A stretch of 64,000 nucleotides of DNA. Source: Pegoplata infirma (Eukaryota; Arthropoda; Insecta; Diptera; Anthomyiidae). Location of the stretch: positions 210,556,035 through 210,620,034 of the forward strand of contig OY992539.1 of assembly GCA_963921195.1 (NCBI GenBank), read 5' to 3'. Made by a program: the position numbers and the translations under genes. The notes beneath the pieces are model-generated. The model searched no databases. It had not been told where the DNA came from and worked only from the letters and a program-made list of their open reading frames with translations. Below are positions 43,901 through 57,153 of this stretch, piece after piece; the first letter of the stretch is position 1; each line of letters starts with the position of its first letter.

Positions 43901-46900
43901 TTAATTTGCATAAATATTGAAGTAAAGATCCTCAGGCAAAAAAGTTAGATATTTTCAATTTTTGACCACGCCTACAAGGCCCACTTTTTGAAAAAACTTA
44001 AATTTTATTTTTGTTATTTAATAGTACCCTAAGAGCGAATACTTTGAAAATGATTTCATATTGACACGACACAACTCTTTTTTTTTGCTGAACATTTGGT
44101 GTGGAATGCCTCATATAAGAAAATTACGTTTTTGAAAATTACGTTTTTGGTTGTTAAAATTAAGAAAATTACGTTTTTGGTTGTTAAATTTTTCAAAAAC
44201 TGGGCTTAGGAGGCGTGGTCAAATATTGGAAAAATGGTCAAGTTTTTGTCAAGTTGCCTTGTTTAAATATATATAAAATAAAAACGAAATGCACCAAAAT
44301 CTCAAAAATTTACATTCTTGTATAGTTTTGTATCGGCTATCGATTAAAATTTTTTTGGAAAATTTTCAGAACCCGTTTTGAAATTTTCCATTTTTTAAAA
44401 AAGTCAATTCATAAAAAATCCGGCCACTTTTGTTTTTTTTTTGTAATTTTTTTTTTAAAGATTAGATGTTTGTCTAGCAAGATTTTTTTAAAAATTAAGA
44501 AAATCTATAAGAAAAAAAAATTACGAAGAAAAAAAAGTAATTTTTCTGATTTTCAAAATAAATTTTAAAAATTTAAAATAGTTTTTGAAAAAAATTAATT
44601 TCAATTTGTGTTTTTGCTAATTTATGCCAAAATATGCAATAATATGCACTTAAAAGTTCGAAATAGTAGGCACCATATATGCATTTAAAATCAAAATATG
44701 CAAAAATATGTATTTTCACCAAAATATGCAAAATATGCGAAAACAAATCGATGCCATTTAATGCAAATCTCTTGATTCGGAAAGATAATTGGTCGATATC
44801 GTTTTTAGGCTTTCGACAAAAAACATGCATTTGCATGGAAATCTCACCCATGGAAATCTCACTTTTTTACCCGGGACCCATTGAAAAATTTTATATTTAT
44901 AAACAGGTAAAATTTCCATCAAATGATCCCACAATTTTAGCAATTTCGTTTTAAAAAAATATGTTTGCAAGCGCACAGCTTTTTCTGTCATAAAAATGTT
45001 GCAGGTATAACTCTTCAAAAAAGGTTTTTTACTTAAACAAGCGCACCTTAGCCTGTTTTTAACCTATTCTCAATATTTTTTTGTTTAAGAAGTAACACTG
45101 ATATTTTTTAAACAAACCCAAAAAATTATAAATAGGGTTTGGGAGTAACTGACACGCCCATTTTTTTATTCCACTCACACTGACACTCACTAACAACCAC
45201 GTGAGTAAAATTAATTTTCAATCACGCTTACTTCTGATCATGTGTGAATCACGCACAAATCTAATTACGTTCCCATCTCTTGTTTATATGCATATGCGCA
45301 TAAAATTACTACTAGTAACAAGATTTATGAATAATGCTTGAATTACAAGCGTTTCTGAAAAAAATTAAAAATGTCCTATCACAAAACTTAGCATAACTCA
45401 TTCATTTTTTAACCGATTGTTATGTTTTTTGGTGTTTTGGAAAGCCACTTTACTATACTTTTTTACAAAAAATTCAAAAAAATTGTTTAATGATTCACTT
45501 TCAACTTAGAGTGTAAAGAATATGACAAATTTTTCAAAAAATTCGGTTTTCTTTTACTTAAGCGATCGTAGCTCAGCCAATTCTTGATTGATTTTTAATA
45601 TTTTTGTTTTGTTTGAAAGGTAAGACCTATACCTTTAAAACAAATCCATAAAATCGAAAATCGGTTGCAAACTAACAAAGTAATAATTTTTTAAAATTGT
45701 AATTTAAGAATTTCCGTTTTCCAACACATTTGCCAATAAAAAACGTACTTAACGAAGTGATCCAGAAAAACTATGAGTATATCAGTACTCTATGGACTCC
45801 AACCAACCCGAATTTTTATATGAGAACCCCTGCATATTTTTGGTGTAGCACAGTGTTATAGATGTTATTTTATTAAACAAATTTCAACAATACTGAAGTA
45901 GTTACTTAGATATTCGAGTTTTAAAGAAAACATCTGGCAGCACTGGTAAATAAATATCTGGCAACCCTGACATTAAAAACTCAAATATTTCTCAAAGCAT
46001 GCTCTACAAATCCATGAAAGAATTTTTAAAATCGGTCTAATAGTTTCTGAGATAAAGCGATTTAAAGAATTAAAAAACGTAGAAAAGCCTCTTTTTATCG
46101 AGGGTGTAAATACACCGTTTAAAGCGTTATATTTCAGGAACTATTGTACCGAAATGACTCCAATTGGTCTTAAATGAAAGCTAGAAGCTTATAGATGTTA
46201 TTTAATAAAAAATATGTAGACATTGCTTAAGTAGTTACTGAGATATAGCAGTTTTAAAGGAAATATCTGGCAGCACTGGCAATTAAACTGTCTGGCAACT
46301 CTGGTGAAAAAAATTTTAAGATTCCTTAAACTTCGCTCTATAAGATCATGTAAACATTTTTGAAATCGGTCCAATAGTTTCTGAAAAATAACGATTTTAA
46401 CATTTTTTAGATATGAAATACCCTTGCTAGTCGATTCTGCGCGCCTGGTGTTTCACAAAAATTTTTGAAAAATTTCAAATTTTTTTTCGGCTTAACTTAT
46501 TTTTCCAGATATTTTTAAAAATGTTGTATTTCGGAGACTATTGCACCGATTTTAAAGCTTCTTGGATGAGATTGAAGAGGAAATCTTAAGGAATCTGAAA
46601 ATTTTATTCACCAGAGTTGCCAGACTAAAATTATCAGTGTTGCCAGATCATTTATTTAAAGTTGCTGTAATTTGATAACCACTCAACTGAATTCATCGAA
46701 AACAACAGCAAATTAAAGCTACAAGTTATAGCTTTCGTTTCGTACCAATTTTGAAATAATCGGATAAGTAGTTTTCGAGATATAGCGATTTAAAAATTCG
46801 AAACCATACAAAAGCCCTTACAGGCTGATGACATAAATATATTTTTAAAAGTGCTATATCTCGGAAACTATTGCTCCAAAATGAACCCAATTGGTCTTAA

Positions 46901-49900
46901 ATGAAAGATAGAAGATTATAGATGTTATTTTATTAAAAAAATGTAAACATTGCTCAAGTAGTTACTGAGATATATAAATTTAAAGAAAAAGATCTGGCAG
47001 CACTGGTAAATAAATGTCTGGCAACTCTGACTCCCAAGCTTAAATATTCTTCAACTCATGCTCTACAAATCTGTAAAAGAATTTTTGAGATCGGTCCAAT
47101 AGTTTCTGAGATATAACGATATAAATAATTAAAAAACGTAGAAAAGCCTCCTCTTATCGCGGAAATAAGGAAATTGTTTAAAGCGTTATATTTCAGAAAC
47201 TATTGTACCGAAATGACTCCAATTGGTCTTAAATGAAAGCTAGAAGCTTATAGATGTTATTTAAAAAAAATATGTAGACATTGCTTAAGTAGTTACTGAG
47301 ATATAGCAGTTTTAAAGGAAAGATCTGGCAGCACTGGCAATTAAACTGTCTGGCAACTCTGGTGAAAAAAATTTTAAAATTCCTTAAACTTCGCTCTATA
47401 AGCTTATGTAAACATTTTTGAAATCGGTCCAATAGTTTCTGAAATATAACGATTTTAACATTTTTTAAATATGAAATACCCCTTGCTAGTCGATTCTGCG
47501 CGCCTGGTGTTTCACAAAAATTTTTGAAAAATTTCAAATTTTTTTTCGGCTCAACTTATTTTTTACAGATATTTTTAAAAATGTTGTATTTCGGAGACTA
47601 TTGCACCGATTTTAAAGCTTCTTGGATAAGATTGAAGAGGAAATCTTAAGGAATCTGAAAATTTTATTCACCAGAGTTGCCAGACTAAAATTATCAGTGT
47701 TGCCAGATAATTTATTTAAAGTTGCTGTAAATTGATAACCACTTAACCGAATTCATCGAAAACGACAGCAAATTAAAGCTACAAGTTATAGCTTTCATTT
47801 CGTACCAATTTTGAAATAATCGGATAAGTAGTTTCCGAGTTATAGCGATTTGAAAATTCGAAATCATACAAAAGCCCTTACAGGCTGATGACATAAATAT
47901 ATTTTTAAAAGTGTTATATCTCGGAAACTATTGCTTCAAAATGAATAAAATTGGTGTCAAATGAAAGCTCGAAGATTATAGATGTTATTTTATTAAACAA
48001 ATTTCAACAACACTGTAGTAGTTACTTAGATATTCGAGTTTTAAAGAAAACATCTGGCAGCACTGGTAAATAAATATCTGGCAACACTGACATTAAAAGC
48101 TCAAATATTTCTTAAAGCATGCTCTACAAATCTCTGAAAGAGTTTTTAAAATCGGTCTAATAGTTTCTGAGATATAGCGATTTTAAGGATAAAAAAACGT
48201 AGAAAAGAATCTTTTTTCCAAGAATTAAAGATATTTTTTAATGCGTTATATCTCGGGCAATTGAACCGACATGACTCCAATTGGTCTTAAATGAAAGCTA
48301 CAAGATTAAAAATGTTATTTTGTTAAAAAAATGGAAACATCGCTAAAGTATTTACTAAGATATATCAATTTAAAGAAAAAGATCTGGCAGCACTGGTAAA
48401 TGAATGTCTGGCAACTCTGACGTCAAAAGCTTAAATATTCCTCAAAGCATGCTCTACAAATCTATGAAAAAATTTTTGAGATCGGTCCAATAGTTTCTGA
48501 GATATAACGATTTAAAGAATTAAAAAACGTAGAAAAGCCTCTTTTTATCGAGGGTGTACGGAAATTGTTTAAAGCGTTATATTTCAGAAACTATTGTACC
48601 GAAATGACTCCAATTGGTCTTAAATGAAAGCTAGAAGCTTATAGATGTTATTTAATAAAAAATATGTATACATTGCTTAAGAAGTTACTGAGATATAGCA
48701 GTTTTAAAGGAAAGATCTGGCAGCACTGGCAACTAAAAACAGCCTGGCAACTCTGGTGAAAAAAATTTAAGATTCCTTAAACTTCGCTCTATAAGCTCAT
48801 GTAAACATTTTTGAAATCGGTCCAATAGTTTCTGAAATCTAACGATTTTAACATTTTTTAAATATGAAATACCCCTTGCTAGTCGATTCTGCGCGCCTGG
48901 TGTTTCACAAAAATTTTAGAAAAATTTCAAATTTTTTTTCGGCTCAACTTTTTTTCCAGATATTTTTTTAAATGTTGTATTTCGGAGACTATCGCACCGA
49001 TTTTAAAGCTTCTTGGATGAGATTGAAGAGGAAATCTTAAGGAATCTGAAAATTTTATTCACCAGAGTTGCCAGACTAAAATTATCAGTGTTGCCAGATA
49101 ATTCATTTAAAGTTGCTATAATTTGATAACCACTTAACCGAATTCATCGAAAACGACAGCAAATTAAAGCTACAAGTTATAGCTTTCGTTTCGTACCAAT
49201 TTTAAAATAATCGGATAAGTAGTTTTCGAGATATAGCGATTTGAAAATTCGAAACCATACAAAAGCCCTTACAGACTGATGACATAAATATATTTTTAAA
49301 AGTGTTATATCTCGGAAACTATTGCTCCAAAATGAATAAAATTGGTCTCAAATGAAAGCTAGAAGCTTATAGATGTTATTTTATTAAACAAATTTTAACA
49401 ACACAAAAGTAGTTACTTAGATATTCGAGTTTTAAAGAAAACATCTGGCAGCACTGGTAACTAAATATCTGGCAACCCTGACGTCAAAAGCTCAAATATT
49501 CCTCAAAGCATGCTCTACAAATCTATGAAAGAATCTTTGAGATCGGTCCAATAGTTTCTGAGATATAACGATTTAAGGAATTAAAAAACGTAGAAAAGCC
49601 TCTTTTTATCGAGGGTGTAAAGATATTGTTTAAAGCGTTATATTTCAGAAACTATTGTACCGAAATGACTCCAATTGGTCTTAAATGAAAGCTAGAAGCT
49701 TATAGATGTTATTTAATAAAAAATATGTAGACATTGCTTAAGTAGTTACTGAGATATAGCAGTTTTAAAGTAAAGATCTGGCAGCACTGGCAATTAAACT
49801 GTCTGGCAACTCTGGTGAAAAAAAATTTAAGATTCCTTAAATTTCGCTCTATAAGCTCATGTAAACATTTTTGAAATCGGTCCAATAGTTTCTGAAATAT

Positions 49901-52900
49901 AACGATTTTAAAATTTTTTAGATATGAAATACCCCTTGCTAGTCGATTCTGCGCGCCTGGTGTTTCACAAAAATTTTTGAAAAATTTCAAATTTTTTTTC
50001 GGCTCAACTTATTTTTTTACAGATATTTTTAAAAATGTTGTATTTCGGAGACTATTGCACCGATTTTAAAGCTTCTTGGATGAGATTGAAGAGGAAATCT
50101 TAAGGAATCTGAAAATTTTGTTCACCAGAGTTGCCAGACTAAAATTATTAGTGCTGCCAGATCATTTATTTAAAGTTGTTGTAAATTGATAACCACTTAA
50201 CCGAATTCATCGAAAAAGACAGCAAATTAAAGCTACAAGTTATAGCTTTCATTTCGTACCAATTTTGAAATAATCGGATAATTAGTTTTCGGGATATAGT
50301 GATTTGAAAATTCGAAATCACACAAAAGCTCTTACAGGCTGGTGGCATTAATATACTTTTAAAAGTGTAATATCTCGGAAACTATTGCTCCAAAATGAAT
50401 AAAATTGGTCTCAAATGAAAGCTAGAAGATTATAGATTTTATTTTAAAAAAAAATTTCAACAACACCAAAGTAGTTACTGAGATATTCGAGTTTTAAAGA
50501 AAACATCTGGCAGCACTGGTAAATAAATATCTGGCAACCATGTCATTAAGAGCTCAAATATTTCTTAAAGTGTGCTCTACAAGTAACTTAGATATTCCAG
50601 TTTAAAGAAAACATCTGGCAGCACTGGTAAATATATGTCTGGCAACTCTGACGTTAAAAGCTTAAATATTCCTCAAAGCATGCTCTACAAATCTGTGAAA
50701 GAATTTTTGAGATCGGTCCAATAGTTTCTGAGATATAACGATTTAAAAAATGAAAACACGTAGAAAGCCACTTCTTATCGAGGGTGTAAGGAAATTGTTT
50801 AAAGCGTTATATGTCAGAAACTATTGTACGGAAATGACTCCAATGGGTCTTAAATGAAAGCTAGAAGATTATAGATGTTATTTAATAAAAAATATGTAGA
50901 TATTGCTTAAGTAGTTTCTGAGATATAGCAGTTTTAAAGGAAAGATCTGGCAGCACTGGCAATTAAACTGTCTGGCAACTCTGGTAAAAAAATTTTTAAG
51001 ATTCCTTAAACATCGCTCTATAAGCTCATGTAAACATTTTTGAAATCGGTCCAATAGTTTCTGAAATATAACGATTTTAACATTTTTTAGATATGAAATA
51101 CCCCTTGCTAGTCGATTCTGCGCGCCTGGTGTTTCACAAAAATTTTTGAAAAATTTCAAATTTTTTTTCGGATCAACTTATTTTTACAGATATTTTAAAA
51201 AATGTTGTATTTCGGAGACTATCGCACCGATTTTAAAGCTTCTTGGATGAGATTGAAGAAGAAATCTTAAGGAATCTGAAAATTTTATTCACCAGAGTTG
51301 CCAGACTAAAATTATCAGTGTTGCCAGATAATTTATTTAAAGTTGCTGTAATTTGATAACCACTTATCCGAATTCATCGAAAACGGCAGCAAATTAAAGC
51401 TACAAGTTATAGCTTTCATTTCGTACCAATTTTGAAATAATCGGATAAGTAGTTTTCGAGATATAGTGATTTGAAAATTCGAAACCATACAAAATCCCTT
51501 ACAGGCTGATGACATAAATATATTTTTAAAAGTGTTATATCTCGGAAACTATTGCACCAAAATGAATAAAATTGGTCTCAAATGAAAGCGAGAAGATTAT
51601 AGATGTTATTTTATTAAACAAATTTTAACAACACTAAAGTAGTTACTTAGATATTCGAGTTTTAAAGAAAACATCTGGCAGCACTGGTAAATAAATATCT
51701 GGCAACCCTGACATTAAAAGCTCAAATATTTCTCAAAGCATGCTCTACAAATCCATGAAAGAATTTTTAAAATCGGCATAATAGTTTCTGAGATATAGCG
51801 ATTTTAGGGAATAAAAAACGTAGAAAAGCCTCTTCTTTCTAAGAATGTATAGATTTTTTTAAGCGTTATATCTCGGCCAGTATTGAACCGACATGACTCC
51901 AATTGGTCTTAAATAAAAGCTAGAAGATTAGAGATGTTATTTTGTTAAAAAAATTAAAAATCGCTTAAGTAGTTACTCAGATATATCAATTTAAAGAAAA
52001 AGATCTGGCAGCACTGGTAAATGAATGTCTGGCAACTCTGACGTTAAAAGCTTAAATATTCCTCAAAGCATGCTCTACAAATCTATGAAAGAATTTTTGA
52101 GATCGGTCCAGTAGTTTCTGAGATATAACGATTTAAAGAATTAAAAAACGTAGAAAAGCCTCTTTTTATCGAGGGTGTAAAGATATTGTTTAAAGCGTTA
52201 TATTTCAGAAACTATTGTACCGAAATGACTCCAATTGGTCTTAAATGAAAGCTAGAAGCTTATAGATGTTATTTAATAAAAAATATGTAGACATTGCTTA
52301 AGTAGTTACTGAGATATAGCAGTTTTAAAGGAAAGATCTGGCAGCACTGGCAATTAAACTGTCTGGCAACTCTGATGAAAAAAATTTTAAGATTCCTTAA
52401 ACTTCGCTCTATAAGCTCATGTAAACATTTTTGAAATCGGTCCAATAGTTTCTGAAATATAACGATTTTAACATTTTTTAGATATGAAATACCCCTTGCT
52501 AGTCGATTCTGCGCGCCTGGTGTTTCACAAAAATTTTTGAAAAAATTCAATTTTTTTTCGGCTCAACTTATTTTTTTACAGATATTTTTAAAAATGTTGT
52601 ATTTCGGAGACTATTGCACCGATTTTAAAGCTTCTTGGATGAGATTGAAGAGGAAATCTTAAGGAATCTGAAAATTTTATTCACCAGAGTTGCCAGACTA
52701 AAATTATCAGTGTTGCCAGATCATTTATTTAAAGTTGCTGTAATTTGATAACCACTCAACTGAATTCATCGAAAACAACAGCAAATTAAAGCTACAAGTT
52801 ATAGCTTTCGTTTCGTACCAATTTTGAAATAATCGGATAAGTAGTTTTCGAGATATAGCGATTTAAAAATTCGAAACCATACAAAAGCCCTTACAGGCTG

Positions 52901-54720
52901 ATGACATAAATATATTTTTAAAAGTGCTATATCTCGGAAACTATTGCTCCAAAATGAACCCAATTGGTCTTAAATGAAAGATAGAAGATTATAGATGTTA
53001 TTTTATTAAAAAAATGTAAACATTGCTCAAGTAGTTACTGAGATATATAAATTTAAAGAAAAAGATCTGGCAGCACTGGTAAATAAATGTCTGGCAACTC
53101 TGACTTCCAAGCTTAAATATTCTTCAACTCATGCTCTACAAATCTGTAAAAGAATTTTTGAGATCGGTCCAATAGTTTCTGAGATCTAACGATTTAAAGA
53201 ATTAAGAAAACGTAGAAAAGCCTCTTTTAATCGAGGGTGTAAAGATATATTTTAAAGCGTTATATCTCGGGCAGTATTGAACCGACATGACTCCAATTGG
53301 TCTTAAATGAAAGCTAGAAGATTAGAGATGTTATTTTGTTAAAAAAATTGAGACATCGCTAAAGTATTTACTTAGATATATCAATTTAAAGAAAAGATCT
53401 GGCAGCACTGGTTAATTAATGTCTGGCAACTCTGACGTTAAAAGCTTAAATATTCCTCAAAGCATGCTCTACAAATCTATGAAAGAATTTTTGAGATCGG
53501 TCCAATAGTTTCTGAGATATAACGATTTAAAGAATTAAAAAACGTAAGTAGAAAAGCCTCTTTTTATCGAGGGTGTAAAGATATTGTTTAAAGCGTTATA
53601 TTTCAGAAACTATTGTACCGAAATGACTCCAATTGGTCTTAAATGAAAGCTAGAAGCTTATAGATGTTATTTAATAAAAAATATGTAGACATTGCTTAAG
53701 TAGTTACTGAGATATAGCAGGTTTAAAGGAAAGATCTGGCAGCACTGGCAATTAAACTGTCTGGCAACTCTAGTGAAAAAAATTTTAAGATTCCTTAAAC
53801 TTCGCTCTATAAGCTCATGTAAACATTTTTGAAATCGGTCCAATAGTTTCTGAAATATAACGATTTTAACATTTTTTAGATATGAAATACCCCTTGCTAG
53901 TCGATTCTGTGCGCCTGGTGTTTCACAAAAATTTTTGAAAAATTTCAAATTTTTTTTCGGCTCAACTTATTTTTTTACAGATATTTTTAAAAATGTTGTA
54001 TTTCGGAGACTATTGCACCGATTTTAAAGCTTCTTGGATGAGATTGAAGAGGAAATCTTAAGGAATCTGAAAATTTTATTCACCAGAGTTGCCAGACGAA
54101 AATTATCAGTGTTGCCAGATAATTTATTTAAAGTTGCTGTAATTTGATAACCACTTAACCGAATTCATCGAAAACGACAGCAAATTAAAGCTACAAGTTA
54201 TAGCTTTCGTTTCGTACCAATTTTGAAATAATCGGATAAGTAGTTTTCGAGATATAGTGATTTGAAAATTCGAAACCATACAAAAGCCCTTACAGGCGGA
54301 TGACATAAATATATTTTTAAAAGTGTTATATCTCGGAAAGTGTTATATTGCTGCAAAATGAATAAAATTGGTCTCAAATGAAAGCTAGAAGATTATAGAT
54401 GTTATTTTATTAAACAAATTTCAGTTTAAAAAAACATCTGGTAGCACTGGTAAATGAATGTCTGGCGTTATATCTCAACAACTAGTGAACGAAAATGACT
54501 CCAATTAGTCTTAAATGAAAGATAAAAGTTTATAGATGTTATTTTATTAAAAAAAATTAGAGATCGCTAACGTAGTTACTTAGAAATTGCTATTTAAATA
54601 AAATGTCTGGCAATTCTGGCACTAAAGCTAAAATATTCCTTAAAGCATGCTTTACAAATACATAAAAGAATATTTAAAATCAGTCTAATAGTTTATCAGA
54701 TATAACGATTTAAAAACCTT
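40984..54720. repeat. Higher-order repeat of four monomer types (A-B-C-D)
   Basis: Monomers start with variants of GTTATATCTCGGAAACTATTG. Type A (TTTCAGAAACTATTGTACC) at 41318, 46124, 47183, 48574, 49634, 50805, 52196 and 53595. Type B (GTATTTCGGAGACTATTGCA) at 41714, 46523, 47583, 48973, 50037, 51205, 52598 and 53995. Type C (CTCGGAAACTATTGCTCC) at 42043, 46853, 47913, 49304, 50365, 51535, 52926 and 54327. Type D (TATCTCGGGCAGTATTGAA) at 40984, 48243, 51865 and 53258, and a partial one near 54470. A to B is about 400 bases and the other steps about 330. Nearly every monomer carries TCTGGCAGCACTGG and CTGGCAACTCTG. Open frames of 60 and 93 codons on the minus strand recur because the DNA recurs. 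Confidence 0.92.
42109..45855. mobile_element. 3.75-kb foldback element with TTA duplication
   Basis: The ends CACTGTGCTACA and TGTAGCACAGTG are flanked by TTA (42106-42108, 45856-45858). The arms are inverse for well over 1 kb (left GGGTTGGTTGGAGTCC, right GGACTCCAACCAACCC, continuing inward). It sits in a type C monomer: removing 3750 bases leaves 331 bases to the next A monomer, the normal step, and the sister monomers read GAAGATTATAGATGTT without the element. The CACTG ends and TTA site fit a PIF/Harbinger-type non-autonomous element. The interior includes a smaller palindrome of CACGCTCACG words (43330-43560). No transposase. Confidence 0.9.
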
Positions 54721-55523
54721 TCATTGCATTAACTTGAAATTTTTATATATTTTTTTTTATTATTTCGATATTGTAAATCTTACGTTAAATAAAACTCTAC
54801 TTTTTTAAATATTTTTAAGAACAAACATTTATTTAGTATATATATTTTTGTAGATCCGATTTCTTAAGAAAGGAATGTTTTTGACCTAAAAAAAATAATA
54901 AAATTGTAGAGAGGATAAAAAAATATTATAGAAAATAATTTATTTTATAAGAGTATTATGTTAGGTGCACTTTAGAAGAGATTTTAAGTGTATGAGTATT
55001 TTTTTTATAAATATTATAATTTAAGATAATTAAGGGCGGTTTTAAACATAATGTATGTAATATAATTGAGGTTAATTTTGATTAATGATAAATAATTTTA
55101 AAGTCAATTCTTAAATTGTGTGGAAATATCTTAACCTCAAATTTTATATAGAAATTTTACATAAATTTTGTTATTTTGAGTATTTCAACAATTTTCGAAT
55201 TTAGACGATATATGTTTAACGGAAATTTATAACTTTTTTTTATAACATTATTATAATTTAATATATGTATGTATTTTTTTCAAAAACTATATTATTTTTA
55301 ACATTTATGATTAATGCTTAACGTTTTAATCTAAGAGAATTGTTCCCATTTGGTTTTATAGTTTTTATTTATGAAACTTATTATTTTTACTTAAATTTTA
55401 TGCATTTTATTTAAATAATTTTAATTAAAAATTTTAGCTAAATTTAAAATATATTTTTTTTATAAATTTTATAAATATTTTTAAGTTTTTTTAATTGAAA
55501 TTTTAAAGATAGTAAATATATGA
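54721..55523. other. AT-rich intergenic DNA
   Basis: No gene, array or transposon end seen. Confidence 0.5.
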
Positions 55524-56955
55524 ATGATATAAAAACCATATCTGACTAAGGCTAAGTTGTAATTAAAACCAAAAACAAGTTTAAAGGCGCATTTAAACGG
55601 CAGAGAAAACAGCTAAATTTAAAGTAAAACACAACCCTGTATGCTCTTTGGAACATAAATCTTTCTTTTTGATCTCCTAAGAGAAAATAGTTTGTTTGTT
55701 GTTTTTGTTCAATGTGTGAGAGCATGTATGTAGGTGTGAAAGCACATTTTATAAGTGTGATTTCTGGTCAAATGAACTCCAGTCAAATTAAAAGAAAAAA
55801 ATATATCTAAAAACAAATCTAGTTTGAAATATCTGTTATATACCTTCTTATCTAGCATATATTAGTAGTTTAAAGAGGTGTTATTTACTTTAAATCTATC
55901 AAATGTCTACCCCGCTTCAATGCGCCCTAAGAGTTTTTCTTTACGAAAAATTATTCTTCTTTTCTAGCATATATTTGTAGTTTAAAGAGGTGTTATTTAC
56001 TTTAAATCCATCAAATTTCTACCCCGCTTAAATGCGCCTTAAGAATTCTTCTTTACGAAAAATGTCTCAAAATTTTTCTGTATGAAAAATATCTAGAATA
56101 TGAGAATTTTTCAATATGAATAATGTCTAAGAATCTGGAATCTGAGTTTAGTCCGCCAATTAGTTTAGAAAAATCAGTTTTTAGCTTTATGGTAAAAGAT
56201 ATTTTGAAATAATTTTGTTTTTTATTAAAAATCTTAACTAGTTTGGCTTGTTTTTTTTAGCAATAAGCGTTTAGAGTTAAATGATATAAAAACCATATCT
56301 GACTAAGGCTAAGTTGTAATTAAAACCAAAAACAAGTTTAAAGGCGCGTTTAAACGGCAGAGAAAACAGCTAAATTTAAAGTAAAACACAAACCTGAATG
56401 CCTCTTTGGAACATAAATCTTTCTCTTTGATCTCCTAAGAGAAAATAGTTTTTTTGTTGTTTTTGTTCAATGTGTGAGCGCATGTAGGTAAGAAATCACA
56501 TTTCATAAGTATGAGAGCATTCGCACATGTGCAGTGTTTTGCAGATTTCTGGCCAAATGAGCTCCACTCAAATTAAAATAAAAGAAAGATATCTAAAAAC
56601 GAATCTAGCTTAAAATATCTACATATTATATACCTTATTATCATATATTTGTAGTTTTAAAGAGGTGTTATTTACTTTAAATCTATCAAATTTCTACCCC
56701 GCTTAAATGCGCCCTAAGAGTTTTTCTTTACGAAAAATGTCAGAATTTTTCTGTATGAAAAATATCTGGAATATGAGAATTTTTCAATATGAATATTATC
56801 TCAGAATCTGGAATCTGAGTTTAGTCCCCCAATTAGTTTAGAAAAATCAGTTTTTAGCTTTATGGTAAAAGATATTTTGAAATAATTTCGTTTTTAATTA
56901 AAAATCTTAACTAGTTTGGCTTGTTTTTTTTTAGCAATAAGCGTTTAGAGTTTTT
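55524..56955. repeat. Tandem duplication, 757-bp and 675-bp copies
   Basis: Copy 1 (55524-56280) and copy 2 (56281-56955) both start ATGATATAAAAACCATATCT and end AGCAATAAGCGTTTAGAGTT. Copy 1 has an internal duplication of about 115 bases (TAGTTTAAAGAGGTGTTATT at about 55866 and 55978) that copy 2 lacks, which accounts for most of the length difference. Within each copy AGGCGCATTTAAACGG and an inverse CCGCTTAAATGCGCC form terminal-inverted-repeat-like ends. Confidence 0.88.
55586..56041. mobile_element. Possible TIR element inside the duplication
   Basis: AGGCGCATTTAAACGG on the left and CCGCTTAAATGCGCCT on the right are inverse with one mismatch, bordered by TAA on both sides. A second copy sits in the second duplication unit (about 56343-56715). 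No coding capacity; the ends are approximate. Confidence 0.45.
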
Positions 56956-57153
56956 TTTTTTTTATTAATTTAGTTTTAGTAATTAAAAATATTTTAAAAA
57001 TTAATTTTAATAGTTTTAAAGTTAATTAAATTAATATATAATTACAAAAATTTGTTAAAGTCTAACTAAATTTTAAAATAAATAATGGACGGAAAAAGAG
57101 AGAGATATAAAAATAACAAAAAAAATTAATTTACTAGTAAAAAAGAAACTTCG

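Noticed and set aside
41389..54306. Recurrent minus-strand open frames of about 93 and 60 codons as a conserved small-protein family
   Set aside because: They recur because the satellite monomers recur. Several copies are disrupted, and there are no protein features or regulatory context. A dN/dS test across copies showing strong purifying selection would reopen this.
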